The notes below the pieces were generated by a model that was not told the origin of the DNA, did not search any database, and was given only the letters and a program-made list of their open reading frames with translations. The position numbers were made by a program, and so were the translations under genes. A DNA stretch of 16,547 bases from Bacteroidales bacterium. Lineage in GTDB: Bacteria; Bacteroidota; Bacteroidia; Bacteroidales; UBA932. Where the stretch lies: contig VSOK01000049.1 of the NCBI GenBank assembly GCA_009774765.1, forward strand, positions 1-16,547, read 5' to 3'. Every line of letters begins with the position of its first letter. Within the stretch, counting starts at the first letter, position 1. Shown here in pieces: positions 11,001 to 15,882 of this stretch.

Positions 11001-11419
11001 CTTTTTCATCATTTACGTCAAAGACCGGCATAAACGACATTTTCAAGGTGTTCAAGTTCGCTTCTGACAACACGGATGTTGAGTGGGTGGTACATAAGAA
11101 TGGAGATGCTTATACCTTGGGGACCAAGCATGATCCTGACAATTCTGGTGGCTGGGTCGACTACGGTCTTGAAAAGCCTGATGCTTCGGTGCATTCTCAT
11201 CCTGGTATCCCGAACACAAAGGAAGATGAAGTATCTTCTATGGGGGTATACTTAGAAGGAGCCAATAAAGCTCGAGCTTATATAGGTAATGATTGGTATA
11301 ATGTAAGAAAAGATGTCGATAAAAACGGCAAAGCTGCGAGGAAGAGTTATGTTTATTTTCCAATATCAAAGAATATGTATATAATAACATATAATGGTCC
11401 ACGGTTATTAAAACGATAA
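5033..11419 (+). CDS. Giant exported Rhs/YD-repeat polymorphic toxin with JAB-like C-terminal tip
   Basis: The product has 2128 residues and starts with a Sec signal peptide (about residues 1-21). Residues 45-130 hold the SSLGVYGDVPVGHYTGIP to AGLGWSLNAGG region that opens many Bacteroidota Rhs proteins. A long beta-rich shell follows, with YD repeats such as TYSYDSAGRLIRID and YDYDARNRCIRK. The Rhs-associated core runs through DNVGSVRAVVDGSDG, YYPFGQRW, YIDYGARQYDPAIARWNAIDPLAEKY to NPVNFVDPDGMD, whose Met is residue 1937. In this family the shell encloses a variable C-terminal toxin released near that motif; here the tip is about 190 residues with a JAMM-like HSHP motif. Unlike proteobacterial Rhs proteins, no PAAR or VgrG part is present, and export appears to be Sec-dependent. 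The immunity candidate starts 4 bp after the stop. Base composition becomes A+T rich near 11230, inside the tip, a common sign of exchanged toxin ends. Confidence 0.93.
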   Translation: MKKLFTFLFLAAASSSAPLLSQNIQPSDTLAVMTLQSDDASDVPYPEIIPPSPNASSLGVYGDVPVGHYTGIPSISIPLYEVVSGRIKVPVTLSYHAGGIRVSQEASWAGLGWSLNAGGVISHSIFGADDLNDGIYRQTTGYCASGKFPLHDEEGYFLDDDGKIILGEPPYYEDYMKNYKDVRPDVFYYNFGEYNGQMVFPKKTRDQRFGTFPSPLLFNQDRLDVNYHRSGMYLADAGDWTITTPDGTRYHFHTAELTKTYCDVWCPPVNPVEQQPEAFTAWYLDSITNPYGDKVEFIYEKHSKIRSQPSGTQNRGFGINWVHNYTWKYNSISYTQTVVEEILLKEIRFAGGTVLFATKDRDDLLFDGTKAPQALDYMVVKDNGGTILKKIEFTTDYYNNQSKDTLLRRLRLDGVKEDDGREWTFAYDATPLPPKNSVEVDYWGYYNGKSRNRLYLPEPFAVPIPHFINPFMKDDIWELKLGADRNASDIYARSGILTRIKYPTGGYTDFKYELHTFDENDYSFLGGDFKYAYDYYDRYVSEDSLLEQEFIVKEKLPCSAYVIVYYNGFKCTGNSGDSHPVIDYTYEDFTKDDVIYRLEKKKSDGSWYTLNYKTFANILCREINNKGEARISLTNAFEPGEYRISMPTYMNTKAGVDMVIPRIKSLDELKGGGLRVKSIESYDGNDYSETQYEYAHGKAHNFPRTVYIPGSLPDGSYGQYSSNVFALGSNMSGISVAYDVVGKICKDNDSSVCRSSYTFHNRSEDFSKLNRTPGTPARCFMENGLPKEVEIYSGDGKLLQRTSYNYVQEENQRKILEGLNILPICDPGPQFVTLHTFYEYPSEWWYLDSETVTDYFENGSSSEHIKYVYDKEHHVVNTVITECNDGTELKDNISYLYRKINDSIPYTVELLEKRSGYVDSVFAWGELRGYGSGIDLKEYSTEGIGQSGYEQRFAVVEYDDYHNPVYVIRNNTEHIVYIWGYNGMYPVAEIYGATLDEVLTALGQPGNKKYLSVLASASKPNSLLFTLLRGKLTEAHVSQFAYKPLVGLEKSTDAAGKNMTYSYDSAGRLIRIDNQRRPVQDFDYQYFSQGSGVNYIRTRTYSDDKAGKFFDDVTYYDGLGKASQQNMVQASPSGKDLVSAIGYDALDRIWREWLPVPLDASGQYVGIDEFERLSRGVSGYNDNYPYIEHLYEASELDRLKQERGPGEQFQSPEAFLSFSYLMNGSSDSLSCLSFRLMENAAGIVCDGTAQPGKYQIMLTEGPDSSLIYEFKDSQDRTVLTRQKAGELYADTYYVYDINSNLKYVLPPELSRNISGACSFEQSDILLDRYAYMYDYDARNRCIRKKIPGTGWIYYGYDRSDRLILSQDANMRDDGEWMVTLPDVFGRPVLQGVVLELDISRDMFAGKSAFVEFDASATDNYCYRTECGFDLDLISVLKVNYYDDYLFVAALPDLFAGLEYKEETGYGVPYNTGKDRIKSKGLLTGCLMAEVPQSDVIYASVMYYDRFDRLVQTHNTNHNGVVSSLYSNYDFLGNVVALKEVETVYGVEHTLVTDLKYDGRGRLVEESSVLDGSANSRLSYAYDAFGRMKTMNYGENIVSSDIAYNIRNWMTEMTGDVFSMKLRYESPLYARPRFSGNIAELEWKSGADSVNTYAFDYDELSRVLGARRYFNGVANDSFTEKNISYDLDGNILSLQRVGDGRLIDDLKYTYSGNRLASIDDSGRIGRYGYDLNGNIVSDGYNGLQLSNNILNLTESVSDNSGLLVTYSYLADGTKLSALDSAGNGLLYLGSMIFTIKDGVVSLKSAGFSGGRFMPSGSFGEGSVSDSFVPYYHILDNVGSVRAVVDGSDGSVVERDDYYPFGQRWSSSWPAVSENRFHFNSKEDQSFFGTPYIDYGARQYDPAIARWNAIDPLAEKYYPVTPYAFCSGNPVNFVDPDGMDRWSINPLGFIEWESESDYDELYYKDNDGNLTDRHIVVGNENILKALGVTNGSFSSFTSKTGINDIFKVFKFASDNTDVEWVVHKNGDAYTLGTKHDPDNSGGWVDYGLEKPDASVHSHPGIPNTKEDEVSSMGVYLEGANKARAYIGNDWYNVRKDVDKNGKAARKSYVYFPISKNMYIITYNGPRLLKR
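10841..11419 (+). other. Toxin tip of the Rhs protein: JAB/JAMM-like metallopeptidase domain
   Basis: This is the part of the Rhs gene downstream of the VDPDGMD boundary, residues 1937-2128. It contains VHSHPGIPNTKEDE. His2054, His2056 and Pro2057 match the HxHP of JAMM peptidases, and Thr2062 to Asp2065 fit the following [ST]xxD. An upstream acidic residue (Glu in DVEWVVHKNG) could be the catalytic Glu. The Pfam family for such tips is JAB-like toxin 1; I assign it from the motif only. JAMM proteins use one zinc to cut isopeptide or peptide bonds. The target here is unknown. Because the nearby immunity candidates are exported, an envelope or periplasmic target is plausible, but that is inference. 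Confidence 0.65.
11171..11367 (+). repeat. Direct repeat, copy 1 (inside the JAB toxin tip)
   Basis: This 197-bp stretch starts at GAAAAGCC and ends at CCAATATC. It recurs at 16352-16547 with two substitutions and one missing G. The copies are in the same orientation and 5181 bp apart, so recombination between them would delete the immunity array and the second cassette. Confidence 0.97.
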
Positions 11420-11423
11420 TGTT

Positions 11424-11957
11424 ATGAAAAAGATTTTTCTGGTGTTGTTTATTCTTGCTGCATTTGATGCTTTGGGCAATGACAGACATAAAGACTTGTT
11501 CCGTAATCCCATTGTACAGGATTCATTGAAAACATTCATAGAAAAGAACAGTCATCCTTTAAGCAATCCTTATGGGGCACCGACAATTTATTTGGTTACC
11601 GTAGAGCAGCTGACACCCAATGACACGACGATTACATTTATGTCAAGTTATTCCCTGATTGAAGAGGTCTCGTTGGACGGGAAGACAGAGCCATCGCTTT
11701 ATATCAAGGGCGGATGTCTGCAGTATGGCAAAACGGTGGTTTTGTTTTATAACAATTTTACAAGTCTACCGGAATTTGTAGATGAAAGCCTTCTTGTTCT
11801 TGAGAGGAAAGATTATGATATCTTTATGTCAAATGACGTGATTGTTTGGGATAGTGCTTTCAGGGGTGTTCTCAATATTTATAGTTATGTGGAAGGAAGA
11901 TTGAAACTAAAACGCAAAATTGGAGGGAGAGCAATTGAAAGACCGGAGACACATTGA
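11424..11957 (+). CDS. Exported presumed immunity protein for the JAB-tipped Rhs toxin
   Basis: I do not recognise a named family. The 177-residue protein has a signal peptide (about residues 1-18, cleavage near ALG before N19) and no lipobox cysteine, so it should be a soluble periplasmic protein. The start is 4 bp after the toxin stop, the usual place for a cognate immunity gene. It shares weak but ordered landmarks with the two lipoproteins downstream: VQDSLKTFIEK near residue 30, GGCLQYGKTVVLFY in the middle, and VLNIYSYVEGRLKLKRK near the end. That makes it a member of a local family of diverged paralogs. Its immunity role is inferred from position only. It is more A+T rich than the Rhs shell. 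Confidence 0.75.
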   Translation: MKKIFLVLFILAAFDALGNDRHKDLFRNPIVQDSLKTFIEKNSHPLSNPYGAPTIYLVTVEQLTPNDTTITFMSSYSLIEEVSLDGKTEPSLYIKGGCLQYGKTVVLFYNNFTSLPEFVDESLLVLERKDYDIFMSNDVIVWDSAFRGVLNIYSYVEGRLKLKRKIGGRAIERPETH

Positions 11958-12010
11958 CTAAATCAATCCGCCGGCAACAGAATAATCTTGGATTTCGGGA
12001 TACTCGTAGT

Positions 12011-12051
12011 ATAAACAATTGTTTTTGTGCTACTAAATCATCAGTAATATG
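12011..12051 (+). repeat. Junction repeat J1 before a decayed immunity gene
   Basis: The end of this stretch (taaatcatcagtaatatg, 12034-12051) differs at two of 18 positions from the same place before the gene at 12350. It appears to be the degraded 3' end of a lost paralog placed one base before the next ATG. Upstream bases can be read as a poor match to the NYxGxYxGTLN tail seen at J2 and J3, but only with frame changes. Confidence 0.5.
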
Positions 12052-12348
12052 AGAACATTGTATTTTTTGTATAACCAGGAGTGCGTCTGAGACAGTAGAA
12101 CTCCCTGCGGAACAGACCGGTCCTTTTGCCCGTGTTTTACTTGTCAAGGTTCTGCAGGACTCACTGGATGGGTTCAAGTCGGGAATGATTTACAGAAAGT
12201 TATGTGGGGACAATCCCCTGTATATAATTATGTGTATTTCCCTGTTTCCGGACATATATATAATGTGCAGAAGCCAAGTGCTGTTTATATTAAATCGCTC
12301 GGTATAAATTACAGAGGATTATATTGGGGAACTTTAAATCATAGGTAA
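12049..12348 (+). pseudogene. Decayed paralog of the immunity family
   Basis: An ATG at 12049 opens MRTLYFL but meets a stop at 12088. One frame over, 12091 onward reads ETVELPAEQTGPFARVLL followed by KVLQDSLDGF, which matches the LQDSL..F motif of the neighbouring lipoproteins (LQDSLDAFI, LQDSVISFI). A second shift near 12165 leads to VGNDLQKVMWGQSPVYNYV and then to GINYRGLYWGTLNHR, which stops at 12346, one base before the ATG of the next gene. The remnant is about 100 codons long against 177-215 in intact relatives, so it has lost internal sequence as well as frame. It looks like a superseded immunity gene. Confidence 0.7.
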
Positions 12349-12352
12349 TATG
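12307..12352 (+). repeat. Junction repeat J2
   Basis: These 46 bp match J3 (12948-12993) at 34 of 46 positions with no gap. Both encode NYxGxYxGTLNxR, then a stop, one base and the next ATG. It is the 3' end of the pseudogene joined to the 5' end of the next paralog. Confidence 0.75.
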
Positions 12353-12904
12353 AAACGAATGTTGATATTTCTGTCTTTGTGCCTGTTTGTTATTGCCTGC
12401 AAAAACCGGCATAATGATACGGTAAACTTTGGCTCAACAAACGATGTTGATTCTATATTTGTATCAAAAATCCTCCAAGATTCTGTGATATCATTTATAA
12501 ATTCAATAGATTCATTCCCGGGGATGAAAGGATTTCCTGTTGAATATTTGCTGCGTTGTAAAATAGATAGCAATAAAGACACAATTATAGAGCTTCACGC
12601 AGCAATAGAATTTACCCCAACAGATTTGCTGCTTGAACCGGAGCGTTTGGTTGGAGGTGCCTTGGTATGTAATAAACCATTAATGGTAAGATATAAATAT
12701 CTATCAGAATTAGAAGAAGTGATAAATGAAAAACAATTGGATACATTGTTTGGAAAGCAAATTGACTCTTTAATGTTTTTTAAGGAATTGGATTCACTTG
12801 GTTATGAAGGACCACGCCGTACTACCTGTAAAATTTATAAATATTGTGGCAGCGATAGTCTGAAATTGCTGCATAACAGGTATTTAGGAAAAATAATTGA
12901 GTGA
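12350..12904 (+). CDS. Lipoprotein paralog of the immunity family
   Basis: The product has 184 residues. A lipoprotein signal ends FVIAC with Cys17 as the lipidation site, so it should be anchored in the envelope. No named family is recognised. Shared family marks are ILQDSVISFINS (about residues 41-52), VGGALVCNKPLMVRY in the middle, and CKIYKYCGSDSLKLLHNRYLG at the end. It follows J2 by a single base. It may be an orphan immunity gene kept against toxin tips carried by other strains, or a partner of an earlier tip of the same Rhs gene; both are inference from context. Confidence 0.75.
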   Translation: MKRMLIFLSLCLFVIACKNRHNDTVNFGSTNDVDSIFVSKILQDSVISFINSIDSFPGMKGFPVEYLLRCKIDSNKDTIIELHAAIEFTPTDLLLEPERLVGGALVCNKPLMVRYKYLSELEEVINEKQLDTLFGKQIDSLMFFKELDSLGYEGPRRTTCKIYKYCGSDSLKLLHNRYLGKIIE

Positions 12905-12914
12905 AATGCCATAA

Positions 12915-12989
12915 ACATATAGGTTTGGCTTTATTCGTACAATAGTCAATTACAAAGGTTTCTATTTTGGAACCTTAAACAACCGATGA
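12915..12989 (+). pseudogene. C-terminal remnant of a lost immunity paralog
   Basis: The only open frame here runs from just after a TAA at 12912 to TGA 12987 and ends TIVNYKGFYFGTLNNR. It matches the tail of the pseudogene at 12049-12348 (GINYRGLYWGTLNHR). The rest of the gene is gone. It lies directly before the ATG at 12991. Confidence 0.6.
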
Positions 12990-12993
12990 TATG
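12948..12993 (+). repeat. Junction repeat J3
   Basis: Partner of J2, 34 of 46 positions identical without gaps, ending in the ATG at 12991. Spacing is the same as at J2: stop, one base, start codon. Confidence 0.75.
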
Positions 12994-13638
12994 AAAAAAG
13001 TACTGATTTTTATTTTGGCTTGTCTTCTTCTTGTTTGCTGCCATAACCAGAGACGGCATAATATGGTACCGGTCATCCAAACAGATACGATGGATGTTTT
13101 CAGACATATATTCAAGTCCAGGACTTTGCAGGACTCATTGGATGCTTTTATTAGAGAGACTGAAAAATTTACTGGATATGATACTTTGGTGTATTCTGTG
13201 TCTATTACTGAATGGGATTCATATCGTCCTGATATTCAGGTTGAACATCCTGATACTGTTTTAACTTTTGTTATGAATGACGATTTTTGGTTTATGCATA
13301 ACTCGGAATATCCTCAAAAAAATACTTTCTTGGGGGCATTTATATGTGGAAATAAGATAATAGGGGTGTCATCGTATGGTATAAGGTGTGGAGACGGGGG
13401 CATTTTGAATGATAATCTATACGATATGGATATTTTGGACGAGTATTATAATGATGTGAATTCTGGTGGGAACAGCATAAATCCGTTTTCTATGACGTGT
13501 ATAAATATGTATTCTGTCATTGGAAAGGATAGTCTTGTATTGGACACAAAATATCGTAGTATGAAATTTTGCAAAAATGTTATTGAGCCGGATGCTGATT
13601 CCTATTATTTTAAACAAGGGAATAGGCAAAAACAATAA
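12991..13638 (+). CDS. Lipoprotein paralog of the immunity family, last intact member of the array
   Basis: The product has 215 residues. The hydrophobic leader ends LLLVCC, so Cys16 or Cys17 is probably lipidated; the lipobox is weak. Family marks are SRTLQDSLDAFIRETEKF (about residues 44-61), LGAFICGNKIIGVSS in the middle, and CINMYSVIGKDSLVLDTKYRS near the end. These align in order with the genes at 11424 and 12350, although overall identity looks low. No function is known for the family. It is A+T rich, starts one base after J3, and its stop codon lies inside an A/T-rich hairpin that probably ends the transcript. Confidence 0.75.
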   Translation: MKKVLIFILACLLLVCCHNQRRHNMVPVIQTDTMDVFRHIFKSRTLQDSLDAFIRETEKFTGYDTLVYSVSITEWDSYRPDIQVEHPDTVLTFVMNDDFWFMHNSEYPQKNTFLGAFICGNKIIGVSSYGIRCGDGGILNDNLYDMDILDEYYNDVNSGGNSINPFSMTCINMYSVIGKDSLVLDTKYRSMKFCKNVIEPDADSYYFKQGNRQKQ

Positions 13639-13655
13639 AATATATTATTGTTTTT
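13628..13655 (+). terminator. A/T-rich hairpin at the end of the immunity array
   Basis: AAAAACAATAA (13628-13638) pairs perfectly with TTATTGTTTTT (13645-13655) around a six-base loop. The left arm includes the stop codon of the preceding gene, and the right arm ends in a T-run. Only one pair is G:C, so it is weak, but the shape suits a terminator usable in both directions. Confidence 0.5.
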
Positions 13656-13693
13656 ATAAATGCTTATAGTTTGATTATTAATGAAATAGAACA

Positions 13694-13807
13694 ATGGTGC
13701 TTTCATATGTTAAAAAAGGTTCCTTGGATTGCTATGAATATAATGTGGATTATGAAGATTTGCTTGCTGGTGGAAAATCTTTGAAAAAAGATTATGATGT
13801 AATATGA
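13694..13807 (+). pseudogene. Short remnant possibly of another immunity paralog (37 codons)
   Basis: A 37-codon frame reads MVLSYVKKGSLDCYEYN and ends KSLKKDYDVI. It recalls the middle of the gene at 11424 (VVLFYNNFTSL to LERKDYDIF): V-L-x-Y, then SL, then KDYD. That would make it an internal fragment of a lost paralog lying between the terminator and the displaced Rhs fragment. The match is short and could be chance. Confidence 0.35.
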
Positions 13808-13829
13808 TGATTTTGTTGGGTTATTCTCA

Positions 13830-14025
13830 TTGCCTGCGGTCTTGGAAAACCGTTTCCATTTCAACGGCAAGGAGTCACAGGAGTTCGCCTGGATTCCATA
13901 CCTTGACTACGGTGCAAGGTACTATAGCCCGGACGCGACAAGATGGACCACAATGGACCCTCTTGCAGAAAAATATTATTTTATCAGTCCATACGCATTC
14001 AGTTCCAATAATCCTGTTAACTTTG
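13830..14025 (+). pseudogene. Headless Rhs-core fragment
   Basis: The frame encodes NRFHFNGKESQEF, YLDYGARYYSPDATRW, MDPLAEKYYF and PYAFSSNNPVNF, the last part of an Rhs-associated core. It corresponds to residues about 1868-1931 of the large Rhs protein. At the DNA level the first 47 bases (13828-13874) differ from 10629-10675 at only three positions, and similarity drops after that. There is no ATG, shell or signal peptide, so it cannot be an independent toxin. At 14026 an insertion breaks the frame just before the expected VDxDG motif. It is the conserved left side of a displaced toxin cassette. Confidence 0.88.
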
Positions 14026-14102
14026 CGATTAAGCGAGAGCAGAATGAGTTTGCTCATTTTGCCGAGCGTGAGCAAAGAAAAGCCCTTAGGGGCTTAACTT
14101 TG
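14017..14102 (+). repeat. 77-bp palindromic insertion with 9-bp flanking repeat, copy 1
   Basis: TTAACTTTG occurs at 14017-14025 and again at 14094-14102, enclosing 68 bp. Removing the 68 bp and one repeat joins AACTTTG to TTGATGTTGATGGG and restores the reading NFVDVDGMDW across the Rhs/toxin border. Inside, GCAGAATGAG (14039-14048) pairs with CTCATTTTGC (14053-14062) with one G-T mismatch. TTTGCTCA (14049-14056) can alternatively pair with TGAGCAAA (14069-14076). AAGCCC/GGGCTT form a second hairpin at 14080-14095. No coding capacity or transposase is seen. It resembles a small dispersed palindromic element or MITE-like insertion; the class is unknown. Confidence 0.8.
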
Positions 14103-14116
14103 TTGATGTTGATGGG

Positions 14117-14764
14117 ATGGACTGGTATATCTTCTCTTCGTCAGGTCAATATCGTGAAAAAGTGGAAATGGAAGGACAGCATAGGATAGCGATTCACTCA
14201 ATTGAGACGTTGGAGTCAGGTGAGACATACGACAATTACAGATTTGTTGATTTTGCGGACCCGGAAAATGATCCTAAGTCTATTGACAATGGAGAGATTG
14301 ATGAAATAACACAAACAACTGAAGACGAAATATATAACCAGTTGATAAACCAAGGTGTTTTAAGTGCATCAATGGTTGACTTTTATAATGAAAGTGGTGG
14401 TGGCGGTGCATTTGACTACTATACTACAGTTGTATCTACATATTATTCTAATCCAGATTCCCGTCTTTATTTGCCGGAAGGAGAGAATATTGCCCACAAT
14501 TCTCGGAATTATGGGAATTTCTTATGGGGTATTACAGGGTATATTCTAGGGTTTCCTACCATCATATTACGAATGGGAGCCTATTACAATAGTTATTTTG
14601 ACCCTCATAAAGGCAACGGATATGAAAAACAATGGGACTCTAAAGATGATCAGCTTTCAATTAAAAATGGAGCCTCATATGCAAGAACCCATAAACTAAA
14701 AAGAGATGAAGCAAAATACATTTATTTTATTGATTCTTTCTGCCTTGTTTTTATGCACCTGTAA
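14117..14764 (+). CDS. Displaced Rhs toxin tip, polymorphic toxin type 44-like
   Basis: The ATG is the Met of a VDVDGMD boundary, so this is a toxin tip that once continued an Rhs core rather than a free gene. It has 215 codons and no signal peptide. The region NYGNFLWGITGYILGFP, then LRMGAYYNSYF, then DSKDDQLSIKNGASYARTH matches my memory of the order of conserved residues in polymorphic toxin type 44 (GNF..G.TG..LG, LR..G, DDQ..I..G..Y). That family is a predicted nuclease-type toxin; I cannot run a profile to confirm it. The last 19 or so residues overlap the next gene by 59 bp and look unnatural. A one-base change in the A-run at 14698-14702 would bring in a TGA that overlaps the next ATG. 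Without the upstream shell it is probably silent. Confidence 0.6.
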   Translation: MDWYIFSSSGQYREKVEMEGQHRIAIHSIETLESGETYDNYRFVDFADPENDPKSIDNGEIDEITQTTEDEIYNQLINQGVLSASMVDFYNESGGGGAFDYYTTVVSTYYSNPDSRLYLPEGENIAHNSRNYGNFLWGITGYILGFPTIILRMGAYYNSYFDPHKGNGYEKQWDSKDDQLSIKNGASYARTHKLKRDEAKYIYFIDSFCLVFMHL

Positions 14765-15233
14765 AACAGAGGTGTATGAAAATGACATAAGTGAGACAGT
14801 TGAACATTTGAAGACAATCAACTATGATGCATTCCGCGGTTCGTGGCTTGAGCTTCGGCCAGGAATGTTCAGGAGCGTTATAGGTGAAATTGATAATGTG
14901 AGGATTGTTGTCGGATTATATGGACGTAATAATGAATTCAGAAATGATGCGAAGAACTACCCTTTGCCAGATTCATTGAGAAATAGTGAGAACATATTTG
15001 ACGAAATTACAAAAAGACGATTGCCATTAAATCCTCGTGAATTAAGTCTGGTAAATGATTTCATCAAAACAAATCTGCTTGAACTTAATGTGGACACTGC
15101 CGGGAATGTGTGCGGAAAGGTGTCACCGGAAATCAGATTTGAAATACCGAAGTCACCGGAACGTATACAAGAGTTATTGCAAGACGGATATATGGAGTAT
15201 GAAAATAAATTTTATATAAAGGGAAATGAATAG
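14706..15233 (+). CDS. Lipoprotein, presumed immunity protein of the type 44-like tip (first of a pair)
   Basis: The product has 175 residues and a lipoprotein signal with LCTC; Cys19 (or Cys17) is probably lipidated. The family is not recognised. The second half, RLPLNPRELSLVNDFI through VDTAGNV to GYMEYENKFYIKG, aligns with the following gene, so the two are paralogs. Its start lies within the 3' end of the toxin tip, the position of a cognate immunity gene. Its 3' end overlaps the next gene by 8 bp, giving translational coupling. The immunity role is inferred from position and export signal. Confidence 0.75.
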   Translation: MKQNTFILLILSALFLCTCKTEVYENDISETVEHLKTINYDAFRGSWLELRPGMFRSVIGEIDNVRIVVGLYGRNNEFRNDAKNYPLPDSLRNSENIFDEITKRRLPLNPRELSLVNDFIKTNLLELNVDTAGNVCGKVSPEIRFEIPKSPERIQELLQDGYMEYENKFYIKGNE

Positions 15234-15786
15234 AATATGGATATTTATAAGCATATCAGTATTATTCTGCCAATGTTCAGATGCGTCTTATTTTAAGGAT
15301 ATAATTGCTGCTGATTATTCCAATTGCACAGATGCCAGTATAAGCCTTAGAACTTCGGACAGCTTTGATGGAATGATAGATGGCGTGTATTATATTGTGC
15401 GCATAGACAGACGGACCGGGAAGATAGAAAAGGACTACAGGATATATCCTCCGATGGATTCTACAATGTTTTTAAGACTTTCCATTGAAGAACAGCGGGA
15501 GGATGAAATTAATCGGCATATACCTTTAGATAAATCAGAGTTAAACCGTATTTACAGTTTAATGAAAATCCTCAGATGTATTGATGCTGAAAGTGTTGCT
15601 GTGGACAAGAACTGCAATGTACATTTATCTTTTAAAAGAAAAGATTGTGAATATGCCCTCATCCGTGTCCAGCCAGGATATTCATTGGATGATGTAAAGG
15701 AACGATTTCATTGTCAGGAGGATTATGTACTCTACAAGGATAACTGGTATGTGCATAAAGAGTGCAAGGAATGTAAAGGCAGGTGA
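15226..15786 (+). CDS. Lipoprotein paralog of the preceding presumed immunity protein
   Basis: The product has 186 residues. The leader ends LFCQCSDAS, with Cys17 the likely lipid site. HIPLDKSELNRIYSLMK, VAVDKNCNVHLSF and DYVLYKDNWYVHKE align in order with the preceding gene. It ends KECKECKGR, a cysteine-rich basic tail that its neighbour lacks. The 8-bp overlap with the previous gene indicates one operon. It could protect against a variant of the same toxin or be a diverging duplicate. No known family is recognised. Confidence 0.75.
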   Translation: MNRIWIFISISVLFCQCSDASYFKDIIAADYSNCTDASISLRTSDSFDGMIDGVYYIVRIDRRTGKIEKDYRIYPPMDSTMFLRLSIEEQREDEINRHIPLDKSELNRIYSLMKILRCIDAESVAVDKNCNVHLSFKRKDCEYALIRVQPGYSLDDVKERFHCQEDYVLYKDNWYVHKECKECKGR

Positions 15787-15882
15787 GCACATATAAATTG
15801 TTGTATTAATATTACATAATAGGCCTAATGGTGTAATAAGGCTTTGGCAAAAATCATTTTCATCGTTATTTTATAGTAAATA

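Noticed and set aside
12307..12993. Junction repeats as a CRISPR-like or phage attachment array.
   Set aside because: Only three imperfect copies exist, spaced by whole genes, and the repeats are explained as gene ends.
13648..13673. Promoter-like TTG and TATAGTTTG downstream of the immunity array.
   Set aside because: The -7 type box has one base too many compared with TAnnTTTG, and the 14-bp spacing is too short for the Bacteroidales promoter pattern.
13804..14097. 97-codon frame over the displaced Rhs fragment.
   Set aside because: It is out of frame with the clear Rhs-core translation (NRFHFNGKE to NPVNF) and has no sensible protein features.
14017..14102. Reading the palindromic element as extra coding sequence linking Rhs core and toxin.
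   Set aside because: The frame through it leaves the toxin frame and ends at 14189, whereas removing it restores the conserved border exactly.
15818..15842. Possible terminator at GGCCTAATGGTGTAATAAGGCTT.
   Set aside because: Only about four pairs form and no T-run follows.
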